Below the pieces are notes generated by a model. That model had not been told where the DNA came from. It ran no database searches and saw only the letters and a list, made by a program, of their open reading frames with translations. 17,310 bases of DNA, taken from an uncultured Hungatella sp. (GTDB taxonomy: Bacteria; Bacillota; Clostridia; Lachnospirales; Lachnospiraceae). Position numbers and translations under genes: made by a program. Below are positions 1-7,200 of the stretch, piece after piece. The DNA is taken from positions 14,363 to 31,672 of the forward strand of contig CAJTOT010000037.1 of NCBI GenBank assembly GCA_910577935.1, given 5' to 3'. Positions within the stretch are counted from its first letter, which is position 1. Each line of letters starts with the position of its first letter.

Positions 1-9
1 TATGTTTCC

Positions 10-38
10 ATTATAAATATGTCTATTTTGTATATAAA
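10..38 (-). promoter_or_regulatory. Possible divergent promoter for a gene left of the window
   Basis: On the minus strand a perfect TATAAT (15 to 10) follows a weak TTTATA (38 to 33) with a 17 bp spacer. It would fire leftwards out of the window, divergent from the LacI-family gene. The region is very AT-rich, so a chance match is possible. Confidence 0.3.
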
Positions 39-50
39 AACGAAACTTTA

Positions 51-66
51 GTGAAAATGTTTTCAC
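51..66. promoter_or_regulatory. LacI/CcpA-type operator palindrome
   Basis: GTGAAAA-TG-TTTTCAC is a perfect 7+7 inverted repeat around a TG centre. Positions 52-65 match the Gram-positive cre consensus TGWAARCGYTWNCW at all but one position (central C replaced by T). It lies about 30 bp upstream of the -35 of the LacI-family gene and between it and a possible divergent promoter. It could bind the adjacent regulator, CcpA, or both. Confidence 0.55.
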
Positions 67-92
67 TTGTTTTCATTTTTCTCAATTCTCCA

Positions 93-122
93 TGGACAGC
101 CTGTAAAAATCTTTGGTATACT
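93..122 (+). promoter_or_regulatory. Promoter of the LacI-family gene
   Basis: TGGACA (93-98), an 18 bp spacer, then TATACT (117-122) preceded by TGG, giving an extended -10. Transcription would start near 129, about 45 nt before the ATG. Confidence 0.55.
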
Positions 123-174
123 ATAGCAAACGTCAAACAAAAAGAGAAACATCATCTGATCAGGGAGGTTTTAC

Positions 175-1176
175 ATGGCTGTAACCATCAAAGATATCGC
201 CGCGAAAGCAGGCGTCTCCAACGCTATGGTCTCCAGGGCCCTCACCGGCAGCGGTCCGGTGGCAAAAGAAAAAAAAGAAATGATTCTCCGGATCGCCAGA
301 GACTTGGGGTACACTCCCAACCAGGCAGCTGTCTCTCTGCGCAAATCCAGAACCCACACCATAGGCCTGTGCTTTTCTTCTATCGACCGCACTTCTTCCC
401 CCTATGTGCTCCACCAGGTGGTCATCGGAGTCTCCGACATCGTGGGAGGCCGGTATAATATCCTGGTGAAGGCCATCGACACCCACCAGCCGGGCACCCT
501 GACCCCCGCTTTCTGCGACGGGCTCCTGGTCATGTCCCGGTGGGACAGCGACCTGGAATTTCTCGAGGAGGCCTGGTCAAAAAAAATCCCCATGGTGGCC
601 ATCAGCCGCCAGCTTCCTCTGGACATCCCCTTCGTGGTCACCGACGAACAGGGCGGAATGGCAAAGGCCATGGACTACCTCCTGTCCCAGGGACACCGCC
701 GCATCGGCATCATCGAGGGCCCCCAGAAGCTGGAGGCCACTCTCTTCCGCCACGCGGGCTGGTGGACCTCCGCCAGACACTGGGGAATCGACCCCAGATC
801 CCTTCCTGTGGAGATCGGCAATTTCCGCTACCGCACCGGGAAAACCGCTGCCGCCAGGCTTCTCACCGCCCACCCGGACCTGACCGCCCTTCTGTGCTTC
901 AACGACGAGATGGCCCTGGGAGCCATAGACTCCGCCGCGGACCTTGGCTATAAGGTTCCCGAAGATCTGTCTGTCACCGGCTTCGACAACTGGGATTTTG
1001 CCGGACACTCCGACGCCCGCCTGACCACCGTGGAGCGAAACACCATCCGCATCGCCTCCGAAGGCGCCAGGATGCTCCTTGGCTACATGGAACAGGGAAT
1101 CCGCCCTGACAACGTGTACCTGGAAAACAAGCTGATTATCCGGGGAAGCGTCCGCAGCATCCGCGGGGGAAGATGA
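175..1176 (+). CDS. LacI-family transcriptional regulator
   Basis: A 333-residue protein with the full LacI/GalR plan. The N-terminal helix-turn-helix (about residues 4-23, TIKDIAAKAGVSNAMVSRAL) is followed by the hinge around GYTPNQAA (about 45-52) and a periplasmic-binding-protein-like sensor domain to the C terminus. Sensor-core motifs FNDEMALGA and GFDNWDFAGHSDARLTTV are present. The start is fixed by GGGAGG six bases before the ATG. It probably represses a carbohydrate operon in response to a sugar; the ligand cannot be read from the sequence. It is monocistronic here, with its own promoter, an upstream palindrome at 51-66 and a terminator at 1283. Its target may lie left of the window, where a divergent promoter is possible. 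Family assignment is secure; the regulated pathway is unknown. Confidence 0.93.
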   Translation: MAVTIKDIAAKAGVSNAMVSRALTGSGPVAKEKKEMILRIARDLGYTPNQAAVSLRKSRTHTIGLCFSSIDRTSSPYVLHQVVIGVSDIVGGRYNILVKAIDTHQPGTLTPAFCDGLLVMSRWDSDLEFLEEAWSKKIPMVAISRQLPLDIPFVVTDEQGGMAKAMDYLLSQGHRRIGIIEGPQKLEATLFRHAGWWTSARHWGIDPRSLPVEIGNFRYRTGKTAAARLLTAHPDLTALLCFNDEMALGAIDSAADLGYKVPEDLSVTGFDNWDFAGHSDARLTTVERNTIRIASEGARMLLGYMEQGIRPDNVYLENKLIIRGSVRSIRGGR

Positions 1177-1282
1177 TATTGGACGGCAAACTTTTTGGTT
1201 GGGGATGATAAAGGAAGCAAAGCTCACCGCTGTGTTATTAAAATACATGAAACACTGATATTCCGTATCCCGGACGGCACAA

Positions 1283-1322
1283 GGGGAGGATCTCCGTACG
1301 GAAATCCTCCCCGCTCTCTTTT
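1283..1322 (+). terminator. Terminator after the LacI-family gene
   Basis: GGGGAGGA (1283-1290) pairs with TCCTCCCC (1305-1312); the loop holds a further palindrome, TCCGTACGGA. The stem is followed by GCTCTCTTTTT. It lies about 107 nt after the stop codon. The rest of 1177-1384 holds no gene; an imperfect inverted repeat (1341-1352 with 1360-1371) sits just past the stop of the convergent small gene and may help end its transcript. Confidence 0.7.
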
Positions 1323-1384
1323 TCCCGGCTGCAGTTCAACTCTCCCCCGCAGGTTCTTTCTGCCGCGGAGACCTTAAATCGTGA

Positions 1385-1618
1385 TTACAGGTTCACCTCA
1401 ACGGTAACCATGAGCACTTTCAGGATCGGATCGGTCTTAAGAGTGGACTTCACGATGGACTTCACGTCATCGGCGCTCTTTCCCTCCGGGTTATCCACAT
1501 CAAAGACCAGGGACATGCCCACCTTCTTTGAAAAATGGAAAGTAACCCCCTTGTATTCCTTTCCATCGAACATTGCCTGGATTTCCTTCTGCTTCATAGT
1601 ACTGTTAATCTTTACCAT
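1385..1618 (-). CDS. Small conserved-looking protein of unknown function (77 aa)
   Basis: I do not recognise this family. The start is the ATG at 1618, because GGAGG lies eight bases upstream; a TTG five codons earlier overlaps that ribosome binding site and is rejected. The 77-residue protein is soluble, lysine-rich and lacks a signal peptide, membrane segment or cysteine. It begins MVKINSTMKQKEIQAMFDGK and ends in a hydrophobic strand-like tail, VLMVTVEVNL. Alternating polar and hydrophobic stretches (GVTFHFSKK, MSLVFDVD) suggest an alpha/beta fold. It has its own near-consensus promoter (1660-1688) and is transcribed divergently from glgC. The promoter, ribosome binding site and intact frame support a real gene; function is open. 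Confidence 0.75.
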   Translation of the reverse strand: MVKINSTMKQKEIQAMFDGKEYKGVTFHFSKKVGMSLVFDVDNPEGKSADDVKSIVKSTLKTDPILKVLMVTVEVNL

Positions 1619-1634
1619 ATTCTGTTCCTCCAAT

Positions 1635-1664
1635 TTGACATTTGATTTCTGTATTTCCTATTAT
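1635..1664 (+). promoter_or_regulatory. Possible upstream promoter for glgCD
   Basis: A perfect TTGACA (1635-1640), 18 bp spacer and TATTAT (1659-1664) on the plus strand. Its -10 overlaps the -10 of the divergent small-protein promoter. It would give glgC a long leader of about 115 nt. Confidence 0.35.
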
Positions 1665-1688
1665 AAACCAAGTTTTTTTTTCCGTAAA
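1660..1688 (-). promoter_or_regulatory. Promoter of the 77-aa gene
   Basis: Minus strand TTTACG (1688 to 1683), 17 bp spacer including an A-tract, and a perfect TATAAT (1665 to 1660). The predicted leader is about 35 nt. Confidence 0.6.
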
Positions 1689-1738
1689 GTATAGATTTCA
1701 AAAATACATAAAAAAAACTACCGTTTTCCCTCATAATG

Positions 1739-1747
1739 TGGTACAAT
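1739..1747 (+). promoter_or_regulatory. Extended -10 promoter of glgCD
   Basis: TGGTACAAT forms an extended -10 (TG at 1739-1740, TACAAT at 1742-1747), about 40 nt upstream of the glgC start. No good -35 hexamer is visible at 16-18 bp, as often accepted for extended -10 promoters. Confidence 0.5.
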
Positions 1748-1787
1748 TTGGACATCAGCATTAATAAATTTTTCAGGGGGATATATT

Positions 1788-2996
1788 ATGGCAAAAGAAA
1801 TGATTGCAATGCTTCTTGCCGGCGGACAGGGTTCCCGTTTATACGCGCTGACCCAGAAGCTGGCAAAACCTGCAGTTCCTTTCGGCGGCAAATATCGCAT
1901 CATCGATTTTCCGCTGTCAAACTGCGTCAACTCCGGCATCGACACCGTGGGAATTCTCACCCAGTATCAGCCGCTGGTTCTCAACGAGTACATCGGCAAC
2001 GGACAGCCCTGGGACTTAGACCGTCTCTACGGCGGCGTCCACGTGCTGCCGCCCTATCAGCAGGCCTCCGGTTCTGACTGGTACAAAGGCACCGCCAACG
2101 CCATCTACCAGAACATCTCGTTTATCGAGCGCTATAACCCGCAGTATGTGATCATCCTCTCCGGCGATCAGATCTGCAAGCAGGATTACAGTGATTTTCT
2201 CAGATTCCACAAAGAAAAAGGCGCCGAGTTCAGCGTGGCCGTCATGGAAGTTCCCTGGGACGAGGCTTCCCGCTTCGGCCTGATGGTAGCCGACGAGAAC
2301 GACAAGATCACCGAGTTTCAGGAGAAGCCCAAGAATCCAAAGTCCAACTTGGCTTCCATGGGCATCTACATATTCAACTGGGATATCTTAAAGAAGTACC
2401 TGGTGGAGGATGAAGCCGATCCCAACTCCGAGAACGACTTCGGCAACAACATTATCCCGAATCTTTTGAGAGACGGACGGAACATGTATGCGTACCATTT
2501 CGACGGCTACTGGAAGGACGTGGGAACCATCTCCTCCCTGTGGGAGGCCAACATGGAAGTGCTTGATCCGGAGCACAGCGGCATCAACCTGTTCGACGAG
2601 AACTGGAAGATCTACAGCCGCAACAGCGGTATGACCGGACACAAGATCGGTTCCGACGCAGTGGTGGAGAACTCCATGATCACCGACGGCTGCCGTATCC
2701 ACGGCCATGTTAAGCATTCCATCCTCTTCGCAGGCGTTCAGGTAGAACCGGGCGCCGTGGTGGAAGACGCAGTGGTCATGGGCGGCACAGTGATCAAGGC
2801 AGGCGCCGTGGTGAAGCACTGTATCGTCGCAGAGAATGTTGTCGTAGGTGAGAACGCGGTTGTGGGCGCTATGCCTACGGAGACCGAGAAGGGCGTCGCC
2901 ACTGTCGGTTCCGGCATCTATATCGGCGACAATGCCAAGATTGGCCCTAATGCCATGGTTAATAATAATGTAAAAGGCGGTGAAGAACAATGGTAA
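1788..2996 (+). CDS. glgC: Glucose-1-phosphate adenylyltransferase, catalytic subunit
   Basis: GlgC makes ADP-glucose from ATP and glucose-1-phosphate, the committed step of bacterial glycogen synthesis, in the cytosol. The 402 residues are close to the family length. The N-terminal nucleotidyltransferase domain carries the signature LLAGGQGSRL (9-18), followed by the conserved AKPAVPFGGKYRIIDF stretch, LSGDQI with the metal-binding Asp, FQEKPKNP and GYWKDVGTI. From about residue 290 a left-handed beta-helix of hexapeptide-like repeats follows. The start is supported by AGGGGG seven bases upstream. The stop overlaps the start of glgD, so the two are translationally coupled and probably form a heteromer. 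The synthase and branching genes (glgA, glgB) are not in this window. Confidence 0.96.
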   Translation: MAKEMIAMLLAGGQGSRLYALTQKLAKPAVPFGGKYRIIDFPLSNCVNSGIDTVGILTQYQPLVLNEYIGNGQPWDLDRLYGGVHVLPPYQQASGSDWYKGTANAIYQNISFIERYNPQYVIILSGDQICKQDYSDFLRFHKEKGAEFSVAVMEVPWDEASRFGLMVADENDKITEFQEKPKNPKSNLASMGIYIFNWDILKKYLVEDEADPNSENDFGNNIIPNLLRDGRNMYAYHFDGYWKDVGTISSLWEANMEVLDPEHSGINLFDENWKIYSRNSGMTGHKIGSDAVVENSMITDGCRIHGHVKHSILFAGVQVEPGAVVEDAVVMGGTVIKAGAVVKHCIVAENVVVGENAVVGAMPTETEKGVATVGSGIYIGDNAKIGPNAMVNNNVKGGEEQW

Positions 2997-4132
2997 ATTC
3001 CAACGCAAATGCTCTGGGTATCCTTTTCCCAAACAGTTACGATTCCTTAGTGCCCGATCTGGTAGGCGAGCGTCTGATGGCTTCCATTCCTTTCGCTGGC
3101 CGTTACCGTATGGTAGATTTCATGCTGTCCAGCATGGTAAACTGCGGCATTGACAACGTTTCCCTGATTGTCCGCAAGAATTACCATTCCCTTATGGATC
3201 ACCTTGGTTCCGGGCGGGAGTGGGACTTAACCCGCAAAAACGGCGGTCTCAACATCGTTCCCCCCTTTGCCGACAAGTCCGTCAAGGTCTACAACGGACG
3301 CGTCGAGGCTCTGTCCAACATTCTGGATTTCTTAAGATCACAGAAAGAGCAGTATGTAGTCATGTCCGACACCAACATCGCGGCAAACTTTGACTTTAAG
3401 GCTATGATCAACGAGCACATAACCAGCGGCGCTGACGTGACCATCGCCTACTCCAAAGAAGAGATTCCGGCAAGCTCCCGCCAGACGATCAGCACCAACC
3501 GTGGCCTGTACTACACTCTGGACGTAGAAGACGGAATCGTGAAAGAGATCTACATCAATCCTAAGGACGAGGGAATCCAGAACTTCTCCCTGAACATCTA
3601 TGTGGTAGGCAGGGAATTCCTCATTGAGCAGATTCACAACGCTTTCGTCCGCGGATACTCCTACTTCGAGAGAGACATCGTAGCTCCCCAGCTGGATACT
3701 CTGAAAGTACATGGCTTCCTGTTCGAAGGCTACATTGCCCGCATCAGCGATATGAAGAACTATTTTGACGAGAACATGAAACTCCTGGACGACGCCAACG
3801 TAGACGCCCTGTTCAGCCCCAGCCCCATCTACACCAAGATCCGCGATGACAACCCGACCCGCTACATCCAGGGCGCTGTGGCAAAGAACATCATGGCTGC
3901 CGACGGATGCGTCATCGAAGGCGAAGTCGAGAACTGTGTGCTGTTCCGCGGCGTCAAGATCGCCAAGGGCGCCAAAGTGAAGAACTGCGTTCTCATGCAG
4001 GATACGGTTGTAGGCGAAGGCGCCAGCGTAGAGTATCTGATCACGGATAAGAACGTGACCATCTCCGCAGGCAAAGAGGTGAAAGGCACTGATACTTTCC
4101 CGGTTTACGTGGCTAAGAATCAGACCGTGTAA
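2990..4132 (+). CDS. glgD: GlgD, regulatory subunit of ADP-glucose pyrophosphorylase
   Basis: A 380-residue paralogue of GlgC beginning 7 bp inside the end of glgC. It keeps the fold landmarks: AGRYRMVDFMLSSMVNCGIDN, the central nucleotidyltransferase region, and a C-terminal hexapeptide beta-helix (from about residue 285). The catalytic GGxGxRL loop is missing: the equivalent N-terminal stretch reads ALGILFPNSYDSLVPDL, and the LSGD motif is replaced by VMSDTN. This is the pattern known for GlgD, a non-catalytic partner that raises GlgC activity in Bacillus-type enzymes. The ATG overlaps the glgC stop (ATGGTAA), which suggests coupled, near-equal synthesis. A terminator follows at 4159. Confidence 0.95.
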   Translation: MVNSNANALGILFPNSYDSLVPDLVGERLMASIPFAGRYRMVDFMLSSMVNCGIDNVSLIVRKNYHSLMDHLGSGREWDLTRKNGGLNIVPPFADKSVKVYNGRVEALSNILDFLRSQKEQYVVMSDTNIAANFDFKAMINEHITSGADVTIAYSKEEIPASSRQTISTNRGLYYTLDVEDGIVKEIYINPKDEGIQNFSLNIYVVGREFLIEQIHNAFVRGYSYFERDIVAPQLDTLKVHGFLFEGYIARISDMKNYFDENMKLLDDANVDALFSPSPIYTKIRDDNPTRYIQGAVAKNIMAADGCVIEGEVENCVLFRGVKIAKGAKVKNCVLMQDTVVGEGASVEYLITDKNVTISAGKEVKGTDTFPVYVAKNQTV

Positions 4133-4158
4133 ATTCTATTACAAACATATAAAACCAG

Positions 4159-4194
4159 AGCCGCCGATGTAAATTGGAACATGGGCGGCTTTTT
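4159..4194 (+). terminator. Terminator of glgCD
   Basis: AGCCGCC (4159-4165) pairs with GGCGGCT (4184-4190), followed by TTTTT. An inner ATG/CAT pair extends the stem past one mismatch. It lies 27 nt after the glgD stop. Confidence 0.75.
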
Positions 4195-4218
4195 CGCGTC
4201 ACAGCTTCATATAAAGAA

Positions 4219-4247
4219 CTGCCGTGAGACCATAAATCTCACGGCAG
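4219..4247 (-). terminator. Terminator of the LRR surface-protein gene, perhaps bidirectional
   Basis: A perfect 11 bp stem, CTGCCGTGAGA with TCTCACGGCAG, and a 7 nt loop. On the minus strand TTCTTTAT follows; on the plus strand CCTTTTC follows. It lies 41 nt past the stop of the minus-strand gene and could also back up the glgCD terminator. Confidence 0.65.
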
Positions 4248-4287
4248 CCTTTTCACTGCAAATTACATATTCTGTCTATTTCTTCTG

Positions 4288-7200
4288 TCATCGAATTCTG
4301 GCTCCGTCCGCTCCCACCACATGTCCGTCAGGAGTAGTGGTGTTGGCCAGCATGGCTCCGCTTCCGTCAAGATAATACCACTTGTTGTCCACCTGGACCC
4401 AGCCTGTAGCCATATCACCGGAACTGTTTAAGTAATACCACTTGTTGTCTGCCGGTTTCACCCAGCCTGTAGCCATGGCTCCGTCGGTGTTTAAGTAATA
4501 CCACTTGTTGTCCGCAGGCTTCACCCAGCCCGTAGCCATGGCTCCGGACCCCGGTATCAGGTAATACCACCGGCCGCCTTCAGCCTGCCATCCCTCTGCC
4601 ATATATCCGGAGGCGTTAAAGAGGTAGATGGCTCCGTTGATCTTGGCCCACTGGCTCTTGGGATAAGCGCCGCCTGTCTGCTCCAGCCACCAGCCGGTGC
4701 CGTCTTTCTTCCACGCGCCTGTGACAACCGGTGCAGAAGACGGGGAAGTGCCGGTGCCCGGCATCATAGGCCCGTTAGTGTTCTCCCCTTTGCCCTTGGA
4801 ACTGCCGGAGCTGCTTCCGCCGCCTCCACCGCCGCCTCCACCGGAGCTGCCGCCGCTGGAACTACCGCCGGAACTTCCGCCGGAGCTGCTTCCGCCTTTG
4901 GTCTTCACCACATTCTGAGCCACCTTCACGTCAGAGGCAGAGGCCGGAATCTGAGCCTCAAAGGAGTAGAAGGTCAGATTGCTTCCGTTTGTCACGTACC
5001 ACATGACCTTGCCGTCCTCCACGATTGGCTGGCAGTCGGACAGGCTTGCCGAAACGCTGCCTGCGCCGCTGCCGGCCAGACGATTGCCCCGGCCGTCAAA
5101 GAACGCCAGCTTTACCGTATTCCCCGAGTTCTCTTCCCACATGAGTACGAACTCGTCCTCGGAGATCTTTACCAGGTGAGGAGTGGATACATTGTTGCTG
5201 CTTCCCTCGGAGTAATTGGTCACCTGAATATTTCTCACGGACTGGCTGTTCTTATCCACGACGGAAAGATAAATATTCTTTGTTTTGCTGCCCTTGAAAT
5301 CGTCAAGGTTAATGCTGCTGCCTGCCACCAGATAGCTGCTGTCAGAGAACTCCAGACCTCCCACAGTCACACCGGTGTAGTTTTCCCCGGTTTCTCCGGG
5401 GATCTCAAGAACCGCGGTATTCTGGGGCTCCTCAAACAGATCTCCCGTCTTGTAGACACACAGCACCACTGATCTGGGGTACGCGTCCCCGTGGTCTGCC
5501 GTAACTACCCTGTCCCCGTCAACCTTCAAAAACTGGTTGAAGGAGTGGGAAACATACCCTGTTGAGCTTACGTTGCTTACTCCCACATTGGCGTAGGACT
5601 GAATCATGCTCTCCTTGTTGACGACAAGGGTGACATTGGCCTGGTGATGCTTTCCGTCAGATGACAGGAACATCTCATGGGCAGTGCGAATGTACAGCTC
5701 CGTGTCTGTCTCGTCCATGCGCAGGCTTCCTGCGTCAAAAGGTTTGTAGGTATTCATTCCATAAAAGCTGACCGAATCCAGGCGTTCCATGGCCTTGCTG
5801 TACTTGACAACCCGGAATACCTCCTGCTTGCTGTCATCGTTGAGATTGTCCTTTCCGAACACCATAAACAGCTCATTTTCTCCGGCGAAGAAACCGCCGA
5901 ACTCAGGCAGCTCCATAGTCACGTTCCAGCTCTTTACAAAGGTCTTGTCAGAAGTGAACTGCTCGATCACCAGCTTTCCGGACCCCCGCTCCACGCGGTA
6001 AAAGCTGCCGTCGTCCCCCCTGTACAGGTAGGAATTCATGACATCGTTCCAGTAGTATATGTAATTCTGTTTGTGCTGATTATTGGTTCCCTGAGGGCTG
6101 CTGCTGCCTGTCGACTTCAGAGGCGACGCCTCAAGGTCTGCAAGTCTCGCGAACGTCATATCTGTGCTGTCCGGGAAAGCCGCCTGCTCCAGAATCGTCA
6201 CGGTCCTTGGGATGGTCACGCCGGACACCTTGGTTCCCTCAAAAGCCTGATGTCTGATCACCTGAAGTCCTTCTGACAGCTTCACGGATGTCAGGCTTGC
6301 ACATCCGGAAAATGCCTCCTCTTCAATGGCCGTCACTTTGGCAGGAATCTCCACGCCGGCCAGGCTTGGACAGTTTTTAAAGGCACTTCTCTCTATGGAA
6401 GTGAGAGTTGCCGGCAGCTTCACACTGGCCAGGTACTTATAGTCACAAAATGCGCCTTCCCCGATGCCGGTGATCCCCTCTTCGATAACTACCTCTTTGA
6501 TCGTTTCCTTCATTGAATAGTCAAGTCCATAATCCGGTATCTTCCCCTGACCTTTTACGGTCAGCCGGCCGTTTTTGAAAAGCTCCCAGTTCACTTTCTC
6601 CTTGTTGCCCCTGCCTATCACGGCAGTGTCGGGCAGATTGGTGCAATTTTTAAACGCATTTGCCCCAATACTGGTCACGTTGGCAGATATATTGATCTTC
6701 TCCAGGCTGACGCACCCGAGGAACGCGTAATCTTCTATAGAAGTTAAGCTCTGCTCGGGAAGAATTACCTCTGTAAGGTTTTTACACCCGTTGAACTCAT
6801 ATCCTCCTACAAGGGTTACGCCCTCTCCTATGACCACTTTTTTCACTTTGTCACGGCCGGAACCTTTCCAAACAGGTGTTGCTTCACCTTTCTTCGGCTT
6901 CAGAGCTCCTGTTCCGGTAAAGGTCAGGGTTCCGTCTTCAGCCAACTTCCACCGCAGATTCTCGCCGTACTGACCGCTGGGGGATATATCCACGCCTGAC
7001 AGACTGGTACAGCCTTTAAAAACATCCATTCCCAGGCTGGTCTCTTCCGACACGTTTATGGATTTCAGAGAAGTACAGTCCTGGAAGGCGTAGTTCTCGA
7101 TGATGAGCGGGCCGTCCGGCAGAGTCACGGAAGTGAGCGCCGTACATCCCCGAAAAGCGCTCTGCCCGATCTTCTTCATAGTAGAGGGTATACTCACTTC

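Noticed and set aside
51..458. Plus-strand frame overlapping the start of the LacI-family gene
   Set aside because: It contains the promoter and overlaps the regulator in another frame; its sequence is a frameshifted shadow.
4288..4347. Sortase (LPxTG) anchoring of the surface protein
   Set aside because: The C terminus has no LPxTG-like motif, hydrophobic segment or positive tail.
4348..4719. CRISPR-like periodic repeats
   Set aside because: The repeats are in frame inside a coding region and encode cell-wall-binding units; there are no unique spacers.
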